DNA from: Frankia umida
Lineage (GTDB): Bacteria; Actinomycetota; Actinomycetes; Frankiales; Frankiaceae
Assembly: GCF_023242945.1 (NCBI RefSeq)
Contig: NZ_JALKFT010000014.1
Span: forward strand, 62,001 to 126,000
Direction: 5' to 3'
Length of the DNA: 64,000 bases
Shown: positions 1-8,941 of the stretch, piece after piece
Numbering within the stretch: position 1 is the first letter of the stretch
How the letters are laid out: the number at the start of each line of letters is the position of its first letter
Made by a program: the position numbers and the translations under genes
The notes under the pieces: model-generated
The model's input: the letters and a program-made list of their open reading frames with translations, nothing else
Told to the model about the DNA's origin: nothing
The model's database searches: none

Positions 1-583
1 CCGGCGCGCCGGGCGGCGGACCGGCCAGCACGGCGCGCACGACCAGCCAGTGGGCGAACAGCGCGCCGGTGCAGTAGAACTTCTCGCCGGTCAGCAGGTA
101 GCCGTCGCCGTCCGGGCGGGGCCGCAGGGTGGTGGCGTCCTCGGTGATGGTGCGCCCACCACGTTCGCTCTGCGCGTTGGCGAAGCGCCGACCGGCGAGG
201 GCCTGCGCGAAGAACCGGCGCTGCTGGCCCTCCTGCCCCGCCCGGCGCAGCGCGTCGAGGAACACGAAGTGGCTGTGCGGGATCTGCGCCAGGCTCGCGT
301 CCGCGGTGGCCAGCGACCGGAACACCTCGGTGAGGGTCGCCACCGACACGTCCGCCCCGCCGAACCGGGCGGGCACGCTGATCCCGAGCAGGCCGGACGC
401 GGACAGCTCGTCGACCTGTTCGCGCGGCAGCACCCGCCCGGCATCCCGACCGCCGGCCCCGACCGCGAACCGCCGTGCGAGCTCCCGCGCCACCGCCACC
501 GCCTCGTCGTCCCCGCGCAGTACGGGTACCGGCGGTGGTTCGGTCACGACGGTGGACGGCTGTTCGGACACGGGTTCTCCCAC
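1..583 (-). CDS. SfnB/DszC-like acyl-CoA-dehydrogenase-fold oxidoreductase (3' end beyond window)
   Basis: The reverse strand reads open from a GTG at 583 (alternative GTG at 571) to the window edge, giving about 194 residues. The translation contains the acyl-CoA-dehydrogenase N-domain pattern: a helical start, G-I-S-V-P-A-R-F-G-G-A-D, then I-P-H-S-H-F-V-F-L and T-G-E-K-F-Y-C-T-G-A. The last motif is typical of the SfnB/DszC subgroup, flavin-dependent enzymes acting on dimethylsulfone or thiophenic sulfur compounds rather than on CoA esters. The C-terminal catalytic half is outside the window. A decayed relative lies immediately upstream. The link to sulfur metabolism is by family only, although it fits the sulfur genes at 30-44 kb. 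Confidence 0.75.
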   Translation of the reverse strand, partial: MGEPVSEQPSTVVTEPPPVPVLRGDDEAVAVARELARRFAVGAGGRDAGRVLPREQVDELSASGLLGISVPARFGGADVSVATLTEVFRSLATADASLAQIPHSHFVFLDALRRAGQEGQQRRFFAQALAGRRFANAQSERGGRTITEDATTLRPRPDGDGYLLTGEKFYCTGALFAHWLVVRAVLAGPPPGAP

Positions 584-605
584 AGGCGATGTTCGGTGGC
601 GGGAC

Positions 606-794
606 TCAGCGGTACAGCGAGAACCGCGGGGCGCGGCGGTTGAGGGTCCAGTCGCCGACCTCGCGGGCCTTGTAGTCCACCGGGTCGTGGACGGTGTGCG
701 TGCGCAGGTTGCGCCAGCGCCGGTCGAAACCCTAGTCGCGCGGCCCGTGCGCGCCCTCACCCGCGGTGGACTGAAACAGGAGAGCCCATCTTCC
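606..794 (-). pseudogene. C-terminal remnant of a second SfnB-like oxidoreductase, frameshifted
   Basis: Reverse-strand reading gives F-Q-S-T-A-G-E-G-A-R-A-A-R in one frame. Around position 735 the homology moves by one base into another frame that continues F-D-R-R-W-R-N-L-R-T-H-T-V-H-D-P-V-D-Y-K and ends at a TGA at 606-608. This is the recognisable C-terminus of the SfnB/DszC family (R-W-R-N-x-R-T-H-T-x-H-D-P). In-frame stops close the rest of the frame at about 797, so only some 60 residues remain. It lies just upstream of the surviving copy, suggesting an old tandem duplication. Confidence 0.7.
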
Positions 795-987
795 TTACCT
801 TCCATGGCGTGGTCGCACTCCATCGGCGGGTTACCGGACAGCGCAGGGTCCACCCGCCGACATGCTGATCATGTTCGTGTAGCGGAGATCGTCGATGAGA
901 CCGAAGGTGGCGGCGATCGCGTTGTGCTCCTCGGTCGCCGCCTACCAGGAAGTGATCATGTCGCGGCCGGGCCGCACAGCGCTGGTC

Positions 988-1710
988 TCAGCTGCCGGTG
1001 CTGGCGGTGGTGTCCGCGCTGGGGCCGAGGTCGAGGAGCTGCTCGAAGAAGCCGCCGAAGGCGCGGGTCTCGTCGACGAGGTGGATCTCGAGAATCCAGT
1101 GGCAGCGGCGACCGTCGTGGTCGAGGCGGCGCATCGGCCGGTCGCTGCCGGGCGCCACGTAGTACTCGATCTTGTTGCCGGGGATGCGGGCGTGCGGGAA
1201 CTCACCGACCAGGTGGCCGGCGATCGGGCCGCCGAACGTCCAGCCGGCGGCGCCCGCGAGCCGTCCGGCCTCGGCGAACAGTTCGGCGCCGGTGACATCC
1301 GGATGGGCGTCGAAGTAGGTGCGTCCGGCGTCGAAGACACGGGGCAGGTCGGCGAGCAGGCGATGCCTGACGGGATCGTCACCGAGGACGAAGGTGCGGC
1401 CGAAGTCGGCCTCCCAGCCCGCGAAGACGGGGCCGAGGTCGACGAAGACGATGTCGTCGGCGTCGATCAGGCGGTCGGGCGGGTTGTCGGCGTAGGGGTG
1501 CAGGGTGTTCGGCCCGGCCCGCACCACCCGCTTGTGCCAGTGCCGCTCGACGCCGAACATCTCGTGGGCCAGGTCGCGGATCTGGTTGCTGACCTGACGT
1601 TCCGAGCGCCCGGGGGCGATCAGCGCGCGGGCACCGATCTCGTCGAACAGCGCCAGCGCCTGCTCCTGCGCCGCGAGCAGGCGGACGACCCGGTCGGCTT
1701 CGGACTCCAC
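988..1710 (-). CDS. M24 family metallopeptidase (creatinase/aminopeptidase P fold)
   Basis: A 240-residue protein starting at GTG 1710. The pita-bread-fold signature is visible: D-I-V-F-V-D-L-G-P-V-F-A-G-W-E-A-D-F-G-R-T-F near residues 87-108 supplies the metal Asp pair, G-H-L-V-G-E-F-P-H around 185 supplies the His, and W-I-L-E-I-H-L-V-D around 214 supplies the acidic ligands. It is the catalytic domain alone, without the creatinase N-domain, and is short for the family. The substrate is unknown; members cleave Xaa-Pro peptides or small C-N bonds. It is divergent from the sigma factor gene at 1774 with only 63 bases between the starts. Confidence 0.8.
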   Translation of the reverse strand: MESEADRVVRLLAAQEQALALFDEIGARALIAPGRSERQVSNQIRDLAHEMFGVERHWHKRVVRAGPNTLHPYADNPPDRLIDADDIVFVDLGPVFAGWEADFGRTFVLGDDPVRHRLLADLPRVFDAGRTYFDAHPDVTGAELFAEAGRLAGAAGWTFGGPIAGHLVGEFPHARIPGNKIEYYVAPGSDRPMRRLDHDGRRCHWILEIHLVDETRAFGGFFEQLLDLGPSADTTASTGS

Positions 1711-1773
1711 AGTGGCTCATCGTAGGTTCTGACCCAGCCACACGTTCCATGTGCCGCCAGGGAGCCAGGTCAG

Positions 1774-2934
1774 ATGGACACAACGCAGCGCCGCACCCCG
1801 ACGAACATCCAGCCCGCCCAGCCCCAGCCCGAGGCCGAACGCGACGGGGAGGAGGAGCGGCTGCTCACCGCCGCGCGGGCCGGGGACGCGGAGGCGTTCC
1901 GCCGGCTTGTCACCCCGTTGCAGCCGCGGCTGCGAACACACTGCTACCGGATGCTCGGCTCCCTGTTCGACGCCGAGGACGCCTTGCAGGACACCCTGGT
2001 CAAGGCCTGGCAGGGCCTCGACGGGTTCGACGGCCGGGCCCGGTTCGGCACCTGGCTGCACCGGATCGCGACGACCACCTGCCTGAACGCGATCCGCAGC
2101 CGGTCGCGGCGGGCCCTGCCGGTCGACACCGGGTTCCGCGCGGCCGGGCCGTCGGACGCCGCGGGCCCGCCGATCGCCGAGTCGGCCTGGCTCGAACCGT
2201 TCCCCGACACCGCCCTGGGCCTCGGCACCGCCAGCGCCGCACCGGATCCGCAGGAGACCTACGAGCTGCGCGAAAGCGTCGAGCTGGCGCTGGTCGCGGC
2301 CTGGCAGCATCTGCCGGCCAACCAGCGGGCGGCGCTCATCCTCACCGACGTCCTCGGCTATCCGGCGCGGGATGCCGCGAGTCTGCTCGACACGACGACC
2401 GGTGCGCTCAACAGCGCGTTGCAACGGGCCCGGGCGATCGTCGCGGAGAAGGTGCCGGCGCGGTCCCAGCAGGCCACCCGGCGCCAGGTCGGCGACGCCA
2501 CGATCGACGCGGCCGTCGAACGGTTTCGCACCGCGATGGACGACGCCGACGTCGACGCGGTCATCGGCCTGCTGCGCGCGGACGCCACCTGGTCGATGCC
2601 GCCGCAGCCGGCGTGGTTCCACGGGCACGAGGCGATCGCCGCGTTCCTCGTCGCCAACCCGTTCCACTACTTTCGTTGGCGCAGCGTGATCACATCGGCG
2701 AACGGCCAGCCGGCGCTGGCCGCCTACTCGGTGCTGGCCACCGAACCGCCAGGCACCCCGTACCTGCCGCACGCGATCAACGTGCTCACCCTCGACGCCG
2801 ACGGCGATCGGATCGCCGAGGTCACGACGTTTCTCGACGTGACCCGCCGCGGTGTCACCGGCCCCGAGTTCCGCGCCTTCACCGAGACCGGCCTGTTCAC
2901 CCGTTTCGGACTGCCCCCGGCTCTGGCGGACTGA
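1774..2934 (+). CDS. ECF RNA polymerase sigma factor with C-terminal SnoaL-like domain
   Basis: A 386-residue sigma-70-type regulator. Region 2 is seen at about residues 28-100 (A-R-A-G-D-A-E-A-F, then Y-R-M-L-G-S-L-F-D-A-E-D-A-L-Q-D-T-L-V-K-A-W), and region 4 at about 180-235 (L-P-A-N-Q-R-A-A-L-I-L-T-D-V-L-G-Y). After about 245 it continues into a SnoaL/NTF2-like fold (A-V-E-R-F-R-T-A-M-D-D-A-D-V-D-A-V). This layout resembles the actinobacterial SigX5/SigJ-like class, in which the C-terminal domain modulates the sigma factor instead of an anti-sigma partner. No anti-sigma gene is adjacent. Its 3' end overlaps the convergent phosphotransferase gene by 38 bases. Confidence 0.88.
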   Translation: MDTTQRRTPTNIQPAQPQPEAERDGEEERLLTAARAGDAEAFRRLVTPLQPRLRTHCYRMLGSLFDAEDALQDTLVKAWQGLDGFDGRARFGTWLHRIATTTCLNAIRSRSRRALPVDTGFRAAGPSDAAGPPIAESAWLEPFPDTALGLGTASAAPDPQETYELRESVELALVAAWQHLPANQRAALILTDVLGYPARDAASLLDTTTGALNSALQRARAIVAEKVPARSQQATRRQVGDATIDAAVERFRTAMDDADVDAVIGLLRADATWSMPPQPAWFHGHEAIAAFLVANPFHYFRWRSVITSANGQPALAAYSVLATEPPGTPYLPHAINVLTLDADGDRIAEVTTFLDVTRRGVTGPEFRAFTETGLFTRFGLPPALAD

Positions 2935-4210
2935 CCGTCCCGTCACCGGGAACACGCTCGTCGGCGGCCTGATCCTCGGAAGCCCGGCCGCGGGGGATCC
3001 GATAGGGGTCTCGGGCCCGGTGCGGGGGGCGGGGTGTGTGCGGCTCCCGGGTCTCGGCGAGGACGCGCACGAGCAGGTCGGCGGCGAACTGGTCGATCGG
3101 CGGTATCCGCTCGGGTGGCAGCAGGGCGTGCTCGCGCATCAGGCGGGTCACCCGGGCAGCGAGCAGGGTGTGGCGCACCGAGGCGAACAGCAGGTAGGGA
3201 CCGAGCTCGTCCAACGGCCGGCCGAGCAGTTCGGTGTAGCGGCGCACGGTCGCCGCCCGCCCCGGCAGGCCGGGCAGGCGGGTCGCCCCGACGCCCTCGC
3301 TGAGATGGCGGTCCAGATGCAGGTACCAGGCGAGATCGACCTCGGGCTGCCCGATCGACATCATCTCCCAGTCGAGCACCGCGACGACCCGCTCCCCCCG
3401 GAAGATCAGGTTGCCGAGCCGGGCGTCTCCCCACAACAACGTGGCCGGATGCCGCTCGGCCGGCGGATGGGCCCGCAGCCACGCGCCGGCCGCCCGCAGC
3501 GTCTCGGCCGTGTCGTCGCTGGGGGCGAAGAAGTCCAGCTGGCTTTCATAGCTGGCCAGCTGCCCCAGCAGGGTGCCGGGCTGTGGTTCGGCGAAGTGGA
3601 CGCCGAGCGCCCCCGGTTCCAGCCGGTGCACCCGGGCCATCGCGGCCAGCCCCGCGTCCCACACCCGGGCCTGGCCGGCCAGGGAGAGCTCCGCGGGGAA
3701 GCCCCCCATGTGGTAAGGCGGGATGTCCGGCGGCACCTGCCCGTCGACCAGCCCCATCACGAGGAACGGCGCGCCCAGCACCGCCGGGTCGAACTCGTAG
3801 CCGTACACCGGTGGCACCGGGACGTCACCGTGGCGACCCAGGATCTCGACCAGCCGGCATTCGTCGGCGAACCGGTCCCACGGGTAGAGCCGGTAGCGCC
3901 GCGGCGCGAACCGCACCACCAGCGGGCAGGCGACCCGCGACCCGTCCGCCGTGACGCGGTGCGCCTCGACCCGGATCAGCTCACCGGAGAGACCCTGATC
4001 ACCCGGCGTCCGCGGCGTTCCCAACTCCCAGCGCACCGCCGCCGCCCCCACCCTGGTGGACGGGTCCGGACCGGCTGATCCGCCGTTCGGATCCGCGACG
4101 CCCCCGGCGCCGGACGAAGGTCGCCCGCCCGGTGGGGAGGAACGCTCGTCGAGCCAGGCCACGAGGCGGGCCCGCAGCCACTCCGGGTCGGTCTGCACCG
4201 GGACGGCCAC
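2897..4210 (-). CDS. APH-type phosphotransferase family protein
   Basis: 437 residues from GTG 4210, preceded by a GGGGGAGG ribosome-binding site. The protein-kinase-like aminoglycoside phosphotransferase fold is shown by the catalytic loop L-W-G-D-A-R-L-G-N-L-I-F and the metal-binding V-L-D-W-E-M-M-S-I-G. This is the pattern of the large actinobacterial group resembling the N-terminal part of human ACAD10/11, often found with acyl-CoA catabolism genes, so an antibiotic-resistance role should not be assumed. A Pro/Gly/Ser-rich insert occupies about residues 25-60. The substrate is unknown. Confidence 0.82.
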   Translation of the reverse strand: MAVPVQTDPEWLRARLVAWLDERSSPPGGRPSSGAGGVADPNGGSAGPDPSTRVGAAAVRWELGTPRTPGDQGLSGELIRVEAHRVTADGSRVACPLVVRFAPRRYRLYPWDRFADECRLVEILGRHGDVPVPPVYGYEFDPAVLGAPFLVMGLVDGQVPPDIPPYHMGGFPAELSLAGQARVWDAGLAAMARVHRLEPGALGVHFAEPQPGTLLGQLASYESQLDFFAPSDDTAETLRAAGAWLRAHPPAERHPATLLWGDARLGNLIFRGERVVAVLDWEMMSIGQPEVDLAWYLHLDRHLSEGVGATRLPGLPGRAATVRRYTELLGRPLDELGPYLLFASVRHTLLAARVTRLMREHALLPPERIPPIDQFAADLLVRVLAETREPHTPRPPHRARDPYRIPRGRASEDQAADERVPGDGTVSPPEPGAVRNG

Positions 4211-4291
4211 CGCCGCCTCCCCCTCACCCGCGAGTCGCGCCCGCGCCCGCGCCCGTCACGTTGATCGTCGTCGGTCAGGCGCGGTCGTCGG

Positions 4292-4462
4292 TCAGGTACG
4301 GTCCTGGATCTCGCGGACGGCGCGGTCGATGTGCTCGGTGTGCTTGTGGCCGGTCTTGTCGTCCACCACGTCGCCGAGCTTGTCGGCCGCATTGTCGATC
4401 TTGTCGTCGTGCTTCTCGGCCAGGTCGCCGAGCTTGTCGAACGCACCCTTGAAGTCGACCAT
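4292..4462 (-). CDS. Small antitoxin-like protein (Rv0909/MT0933 type)
   Basis: A 56-residue acidic/basic helical protein starting M-V-D-F-K-G-A-F-D-K-L-G-D-L-A-E-K, with the repeated pattern D-K-I-D-N-A-A-D-K-L-G-D. This resembles the MT0933-like family annotated as antitoxins in actinobacteria, and is also reminiscent of general stress helical proteins. The start is fixed by GGAGGGAG placed 8 bases upstream. No toxin gene is next to it, so a toxin-antitoxin role is doubtful; it may be an orphan or stress protein. Confidence 0.7.
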   Translation of the reverse strand: MVDFKGAFDKLGDLAEKHDDKIDNAADKLGDVVDDKTGHKHTEHIDRAVREIQDRT

Positions 4463-4754
4463 CGAACGCTCCCTCCGTCGCGACGCCCCCCACTGCCCGG
4501 CATCCGCCCACATCAACGGACACACACCGGCACCGGGCGGGCGCCTCATCAGCGCTGCCGTCCAGCACCATACCCAGCACGCCGCCCCGAGACCGGGCAA
4601 AACGCAAGTCACCCGGTAGGCGACGGGCGCCGGACCGCGGGCGGCGTCAGACCGGCTCGTCCCAAACCGACCGCCGCGCGCACCTCCGCCTGACCGACCT
4701 GCCAGGACCTGTCCCCTGCCGGCCAGGCTGGGCACCGGTCAACCGGCACCCTGA

Positions 4755-7271
4755 TCAGCTGGAAGTCGTGTCAGCCGGGAATCGCGGCGTCGCGGCGCCG
4801 GGCCGTCGGCGCAGCAGGAGCAGGGTGGCATCGTCGTCGCTGTCGGGGTCACGGCAGGTGTCGAACAGGTCGTCGCCGAGGGCCCGCAGGTTCTCGGCGC
4901 CCGGCGCGGCCCGCTCGGCCCCGGCGCGCAGCCGTTCGATACCGACGTCCGGCGCCTCGCCGCGTCGTTCGGTCACACCGTCGCTGAACAGCACCAGCGT
5001 GTCGCCCGGCCCGAGCCGCACGACCGTCTCGACGCCCACCGGCGGCCCAGCCGTCCCCGCCGGCTCCGTCCCCGTCGGCGTCAGGCTCAGGAGGTCGACG
5101 GCACCGACCGGCGGCGCCACGTCCAGATCGACGACGGAAGCCGTACCGGCCGCGGCGAGGCGCAGGGGCGGGGGGTGGCCGGACGACGCGATCTCCACCG
5201 CACCGGTGGCCGGGTCGACCATGGCGACGATCACTGTCGCGATCGCCTCGGGGAGCAGGACGTCGACCAGGCGGCCAAGCTGGTCGAGAACCAGCCGTGC
5301 GGGCGCCGGCGATCCGGGCCCCGGCATCCTCGATGCCGGTAACCGGGGCACCGAGCAAACGGGGCCAGGGGCTCGCGACGCGGGGTCGAGGGCGACGACG
5401 TACGCGCGCAGGGCGCCGCGCAGCTGGGCCATGGTGCCGGCGGCGGCGATGCCGTGCCCGGCGACGTCACCGACGACGACGGCGACCCGGCCGTCGGGCA
5501 TCGGGATGGCGTCGTACCAGTCGCCGCCGACCCGGTCGGTCGCGGCCGGGTTGTACCAGGACTCGAGCTCGAAACCGTGGATCGGCGCGAGGCGCCGCGG
5601 CAGCAGACTCTCCTGCATGAGGCGGGCGAGCGCGGCGGTCTGGCGGGCCCGGGCGTAGGCGACGCGGGTGAGGGCCTGGCGCAGCTCGTCGGCCAGGGCC
5701 CGTTCCTGGGGGGTCCAGGGACGGGCCCGGTCGCGCACGACCTGGCGCCAGCGGTCGAAGGAGCGGCGCGGGCTGAGCCGGACCTCGCCCCCCTCCGCAG
5801 CGATGATCTTGGCGTTCTCCGGGTCGCCGCCCCAGTCGACGGTGCGCACGGTCTCCGGACGAAACCAGGCGACGCCCTCGTCGCGGGACAGCCGGAAGGC
5901 GAGCATGCCGCAGGCGACGGCGCGGTACTCGGCGAACTGCGGCAGCTCGGTCGGGACCGCGTCACAGGCGAGGATCTCGGCCTGGGAACCGAGGGTGTCG
6001 AAGACGGCGCGGGCGATCCGGCGCGGCGGTACCTCGCCGACGGTGCGGTACTCGCCGTCCACGGCGATCACGGCGCCGGAGCAGCCGATCAGGTGGGTGA
6101 GGTTCAGGGCCGCGGTGGTCAGCTGGTCGGCGAGGGACACCCCTTCGCGCTGCGCGGCGGTGACGAGCTGGTCGAGTACCCGCCGGCTGGCCAGCGACGC
6201 GGCGAGATGCTGCTGCTCCTCCCGCGCGACCAGGCGCAGCGAGAACAGATGGCCGAGGAACTCCGCGGCCGCGCACACCTCGTAGCCGGGTTCATGCGCG
6301 CCGGAGTAATGGTGGCAGGCGATGAGCCCCCACAGCCGTCCCTCGCGCAGCAACGAGATGGACATCGACGCGGTGACGCCCATGTTGCGCAGATATTCGA
6401 GGTGGATCGGCGAGACGCTGCGCAGCCAGGCGTCGCTGAGGTCGAGCGCCGCTCCCGTGGACGGATCCAGGGCGGGCACGACCGGCACCGGCTGACAGTC
6501 GACGTCGGGGATCAGCCGCAGCCAGGAACGCTCGTACAACGCCCGCGCCTGGACGGGAATGTCGCTGGCCGGATAGTGCAGGCCGCGAAAGCTGTTGAGC
6601 CGCTCGAGGCGGGCCTCGGCGACCACCTCGCCGTTCCACTCCGGGTCGAACCGGTAGACCATCACCCGGTCGAAGCCGGTCAGCCGCCGGACCTCCTCGA
6701 CCACGACGTCGTAGAGCTCGGCGAGCGAGCGGGAGCCGTTGAGCCGCAGCACCGACTGCCGGGTACGGGCGTAGGTACCGACGTAGGTCAGCGGACGCAC
6801 GCCCTGAGCCGGCTGCAGTTCGCAGACGACGAGTTCGCCCACCCGGTGCAGCAGCGCGTCGTAGTGCCGCCAGCCGTCCCCGTCGCCGAGCAGGAGGTCC
6901 ACCGGGCTCGCCTCGCGCAGGTCGAACGCGGTGCGCACCACATCCAGGATGGTCTTGGCCACGGCCGGCCCGGCGACCTCGCGCAGCGGACGGCCGAGCA
7001 GCTGGTCGGGCTCGCGCCCGAGTGCCTCCGCCACGTTCGCCGACACCCGCGCGACCGTGAGATCGTCGTCGGTGCGCACGGCGAGCAGCACGCCGTGCGG
7101 CTGCACACTGCCCGGGATGTGGATGGGTTCCCGGTCGCAGTTCGTCAGGTCGACGGGCCCGTCGAACCGTGGTTCCAGCGGCCCCTCGAACGGCCCGGCG
7201 ACCGCCCCGGACGGATCGGCCTCGCGCGCGGACCCGCGCGCGCCGGTGGCACGCGGGACGCCCCCGCTCAT
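4755..7271 (-). CDS. bphP: Bacteriophytochrome photoreceptor fused to a PP2C/SpoIIE phosphatase
   Basis: 838 residues. The biliverdin-attaching Cys is visible at about residue 45 in L-T-N-C-D-R-E-P-I-H-I-P-G, followed by a PAS domain (to about 140), a GAF domain (about 155-330) with the phytochrome signature P-A-S-D-I-P-V-Q-A-R, and a PHY domain with the tongue motif S-P-R-R-S-F. Instead of a histidine kinase the output is a PP2C-type Ser/Thr phosphatase (about 580-825): V-G-G-D-W-Y-D-A, V-V-V-G-D-V-A-G-H-G, and V-L-F-S-D-G-V-T-E-R. The likely job is red/far-red-controlled dephosphorylation, for example of an anti-anti-sigma factor. Its start overlaps the stop of the heme oxygenase gene (ATGA), so chromophore supply and receptor are translationally coupled. 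Confidence 0.93.
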   Translation of the reverse strand: MSGGVPRATGARGSAREADPSGAVAGPFEGPLEPRFDGPVDLTNCDREPIHIPGSVQPHGVLLAVRTDDDLTVARVSANVAEALGREPDQLLGRPLREVAGPAVAKTILDVVRTAFDLREASPVDLLLGDGDGWRHYDALLHRVGELVVCELQPAQGVRPLTYVGTYARTRQSVLRLNGSRSLAELYDVVVEEVRRLTGFDRVMVYRFDPEWNGEVVAEARLERLNSFRGLHYPASDIPVQARALYERSWLRLIPDVDCQPVPVVPALDPSTGAALDLSDAWLRSVSPIHLEYLRNMGVTASMSISLLREGRLWGLIACHHYSGAHEPGYEVCAAAEFLGHLFSLRLVAREEQQHLAASLASRRVLDQLVTAAQREGVSLADQLTTAALNLTHLIGCSGAVIAVDGEYRTVGEVPPRRIARAVFDTLGSQAEILACDAVPTELPQFAEYRAVACGMLAFRLSRDEGVAWFRPETVRTVDWGGDPENAKIIAAEGGEVRLSPRRSFDRWRQVVRDRARPWTPQERALADELRQALTRVAYARARQTAALARLMQESLLPRRLAPIHGFELESWYNPAATDRVGGDWYDAIPMPDGRVAVVVGDVAGHGIAAAGTMAQLRGALRAYVVALDPASRAPGPVCSVPRLPASRMPGPGSPAPARLVLDQLGRLVDVLLPEAIATVIVAMVDPATGAVEIASSGHPPPLRLAAAGTASVVDLDVAPPVGAVDLLSLTPTGTEPAGTAGPPVGVETVVRLGPGDTLVLFSDGVTERRGEAPDVGIERLRAGAERAAPGAENLRALGDDLFDTCRDPDSDDDATLLLLRRRPGAATPRFPADTTSS

Positions 7272-7870
7272 CGGGAGAACTCCACCTCGAGGGCGCCGAA
7301 CAGCGCCTCGGCCGTATCCGCGCAGGCCGCGACGCGTGCTTCGTCCGCGCCCGACCAGACACGCAGGGCGTGGCGCAGCTGGCTCCAGCGCCGGCCGACC
7401 TCGTCGCCGTAGGAGCCGAAGAACGCGGTGGCCGCGGCCGGCACCTCGGTGGACGCGACCTGTTCGACGATGAACCGCCCGCCCAGCGTCGCCCCCTCGA
7501 AGACGTACAGCACGCCCATGGCCGCCGCGACGTCGGGGACCGCGGGCACCTTCGGCCGTGGCAGTGCCGCGAGCGTGGCCTCGGCCACGCCGAGCACGGC
7601 GAGGTCACGGCGCAGCAGCGGCGTCTTACGCCGCGAAGGCCAGTCCGGCACGGGTGAACCGGGCACACCCAACATCGCGTCGAGACGCGGCTCGAGAAGA
7701 TCGTAAAAGCCGTGCATCCGCATGAGGACGTCACGATAACGGCTGACTGAAAGGTCATGCCCGGTCAGTTGCAGCACACTTTCCAACCGGGTGTGCGCGG
7801 TGGCTGTACGCCTACGCAGAACGAACATCACATCGGCGGTATCAGGAACCGGGTCAGCACCGTCGCCCAT
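7268..7870 (-). CDS. bphO: Heme oxygenase supplying biliverdin to the phytochrome
   Basis: A 200-residue bacterial heme oxygenase. The proximal-His region R-T-A-T-A-H-T-R-L-E-S-V-L is near the N-terminus, and the distal-helix region reads V-L-Y-V-F-E-G-A-T-L-G-G-R-F. The frame extends upstream to 7966, but I chose the ATG at 7870 because GGGGA lies 8 bases before it and the upstream residues have no family similarity; ATG 7885 is an alternative. The enzyme opens heme to biliverdin, the chromophore of the protein encoded next, whose start codon overlaps this stop codon. Confidence 0.88.
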   Translation of the reverse strand: MGDGADPVPDTADVMFVLRRRTATAHTRLESVLQLTGHDLSVSRYRDVLMRMHGFYDLLEPRLDAMLGVPGSPVPDWPSRRKTPLLRRDLAVLGVAEATLAALPRPKVPAVPDVAAAMGVLYVFEGATLGGRFIVEQVASTEVPAAATAFFGSYGDEVGRRWSQLRHALRVWSGADEARVAACADTAEALFGALEVEFSR

Positions 7871-8200
7871 GCCTGTTCCCCACATCTGACTGCCCACCGT
7901 ACCCGCTCTGTCGTGCTCAACCCGCCGCACACAACCACAGCCGCTCCGGGGGACTACCAGCAGCATCCGAGACGCCGTGCTTTGTCGACATCCCGATCGC
8001 TAACAGGCGTACCGATGTGGGGAGCGGGCTGACCGCGGTCCGAAGCTATTCGGCCACATCGCCGACCGACATTCCCCGTCGGACCCGCGATCACCCTCGG
8101 TCGGTCGGACTCACGATCACCACCCGTTCCGGTCACCCTCCGCCTCCGGCCGCTCCCGCCTTCGGTCGGCCGATGCCTCCCGGTGTCCCGCCGCCGTGGA

Positions 8201-8941
8201 TCAGCGCAGGTCGTCGGCGCCGGACCGGGCGGCCTCCGTGTCGCTGCCGGCGCCGGCGGACTCACGGGCGAACACGTCGGCCGCCTGCCGGTCCGAGCTG
8301 GTCTGCCCGGCGACCTGGCGGGCCACCTCGTCGTCGCCCAGCCCCGCACCGGCCGGACGGGTCGTGCCCGCGGTGGTGGCGTTCCGGGTCGGGCGGACGT
8401 GGCGGACGATCGCGGCGCAGAAGGCACCGAGGTCGTCCGGGCGACGGCTGCTGATCAGGGTGTTCGGCCCGGATTCGTCGACGACGACCTCCTCGTCGAC
8501 CCAGTCGGCACCGGCGTTGCGCAGGTCCGTGCGCACACTCGGCCAGCTGGTGATCCGCCGGCCGCGGACCGCGTCGGCCTCGACGAGCGTCCACGGGCCG
8601 TGGCAGATCACCGCGACCGGGCGGCCCGCGTCGAAGAACGCCCGGCTGAAGCGGACGGCGTCGGGCTGGGTCCGCAGCTGGTCGGGGTTGGCGACCCCGC
8701 CGGGCAGGACGAGGGCGTCGAAGTCGGCGGGATCGGCCACCTCGACAGTGATGTCGACGCCGAACTGGTCGGCCCGGTCCAGGTGGTCGTAGGCCTGGAT
8801 CCGGCCGAGCTGGGTGGACACGAGCACCGGTTCGCCGCCGGCCCGGCGCACCGCCTCCCAGGGCTGGGTGAGTTCGGCCTGCTCGACGCCTTCCGGCGCG
8901 ACCAGGAAGGCGACCCTGGTTCCAGCGAGATCACTGCTCAT
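8201..8941 (-). CDS. DJ-1/PfpI family protein (class I glutamine amidotransferase-like)
   Basis: A 246-residue protein. It has the family pattern R-V-A-F-L-V-A-P-E-G-V-E near residue 9, D-A-L-V-L-P-G-G-V-A-N at about 75, and the nucleophile elbow V-I-C-H-G-P-W-T-L at about 111. The Cys-His pair and upstream Glu (G-V-E-Q-A-E) match stress-related deglycases/peptidases of the YhbO/PfpI type. The last 60 residues are charged and probably disordered, an extension unusual for this family. It is transcribed alone, toward the heme oxygenase gene. Confidence 0.82.
   Translation of the reverse strand: MSSDLAGTRVAFLVAPEGVEQAELTQPWEAVRRAGGEPVLVSTQLGRIQAYDHLDRADQFGVDITVEVADPADFDALVLPGGVANPDQLRTQPDAVRFSRAFFDAGRPVAVICHGPWTLVEADAVRGRRITSWPSVRTDLRNAGADWVDEEVVVDESGPNTLISSRRPDDLGAFCAAIVRHVRPTRNATTAGTTRPAGAGLGDDEVARQVAGQTSSDRQAADVFARESAGAGSDTEAARSGADDLR

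Noticed and set aside
831..945. Short minus-strand open stretch reading E-E-H-N-A-I-A-A-T-F-G-L-I-D-D-L-R-Y-T-N-M
   Set aside because: Looks protein-like and may be another gene remnant, but it is under 40 codons between stops and I recognise no family, so it is not listed as a feature.
4740..4754. Terminator after the phytochrome gene
   Set aside because: GGGCACCGG/CCGGCACCC nearby looks symmetric but has central mismatches when folded; not strong enough to list.
5454..7412. 652-codon plus-strand frame opposite the phytochrome gene
   Set aside because: Shadow of the GC-rich antisense gene: the phytochrome reading has all family motifs, whereas this one has Arg/Gly/Val-biased composition and no recognisable domain.
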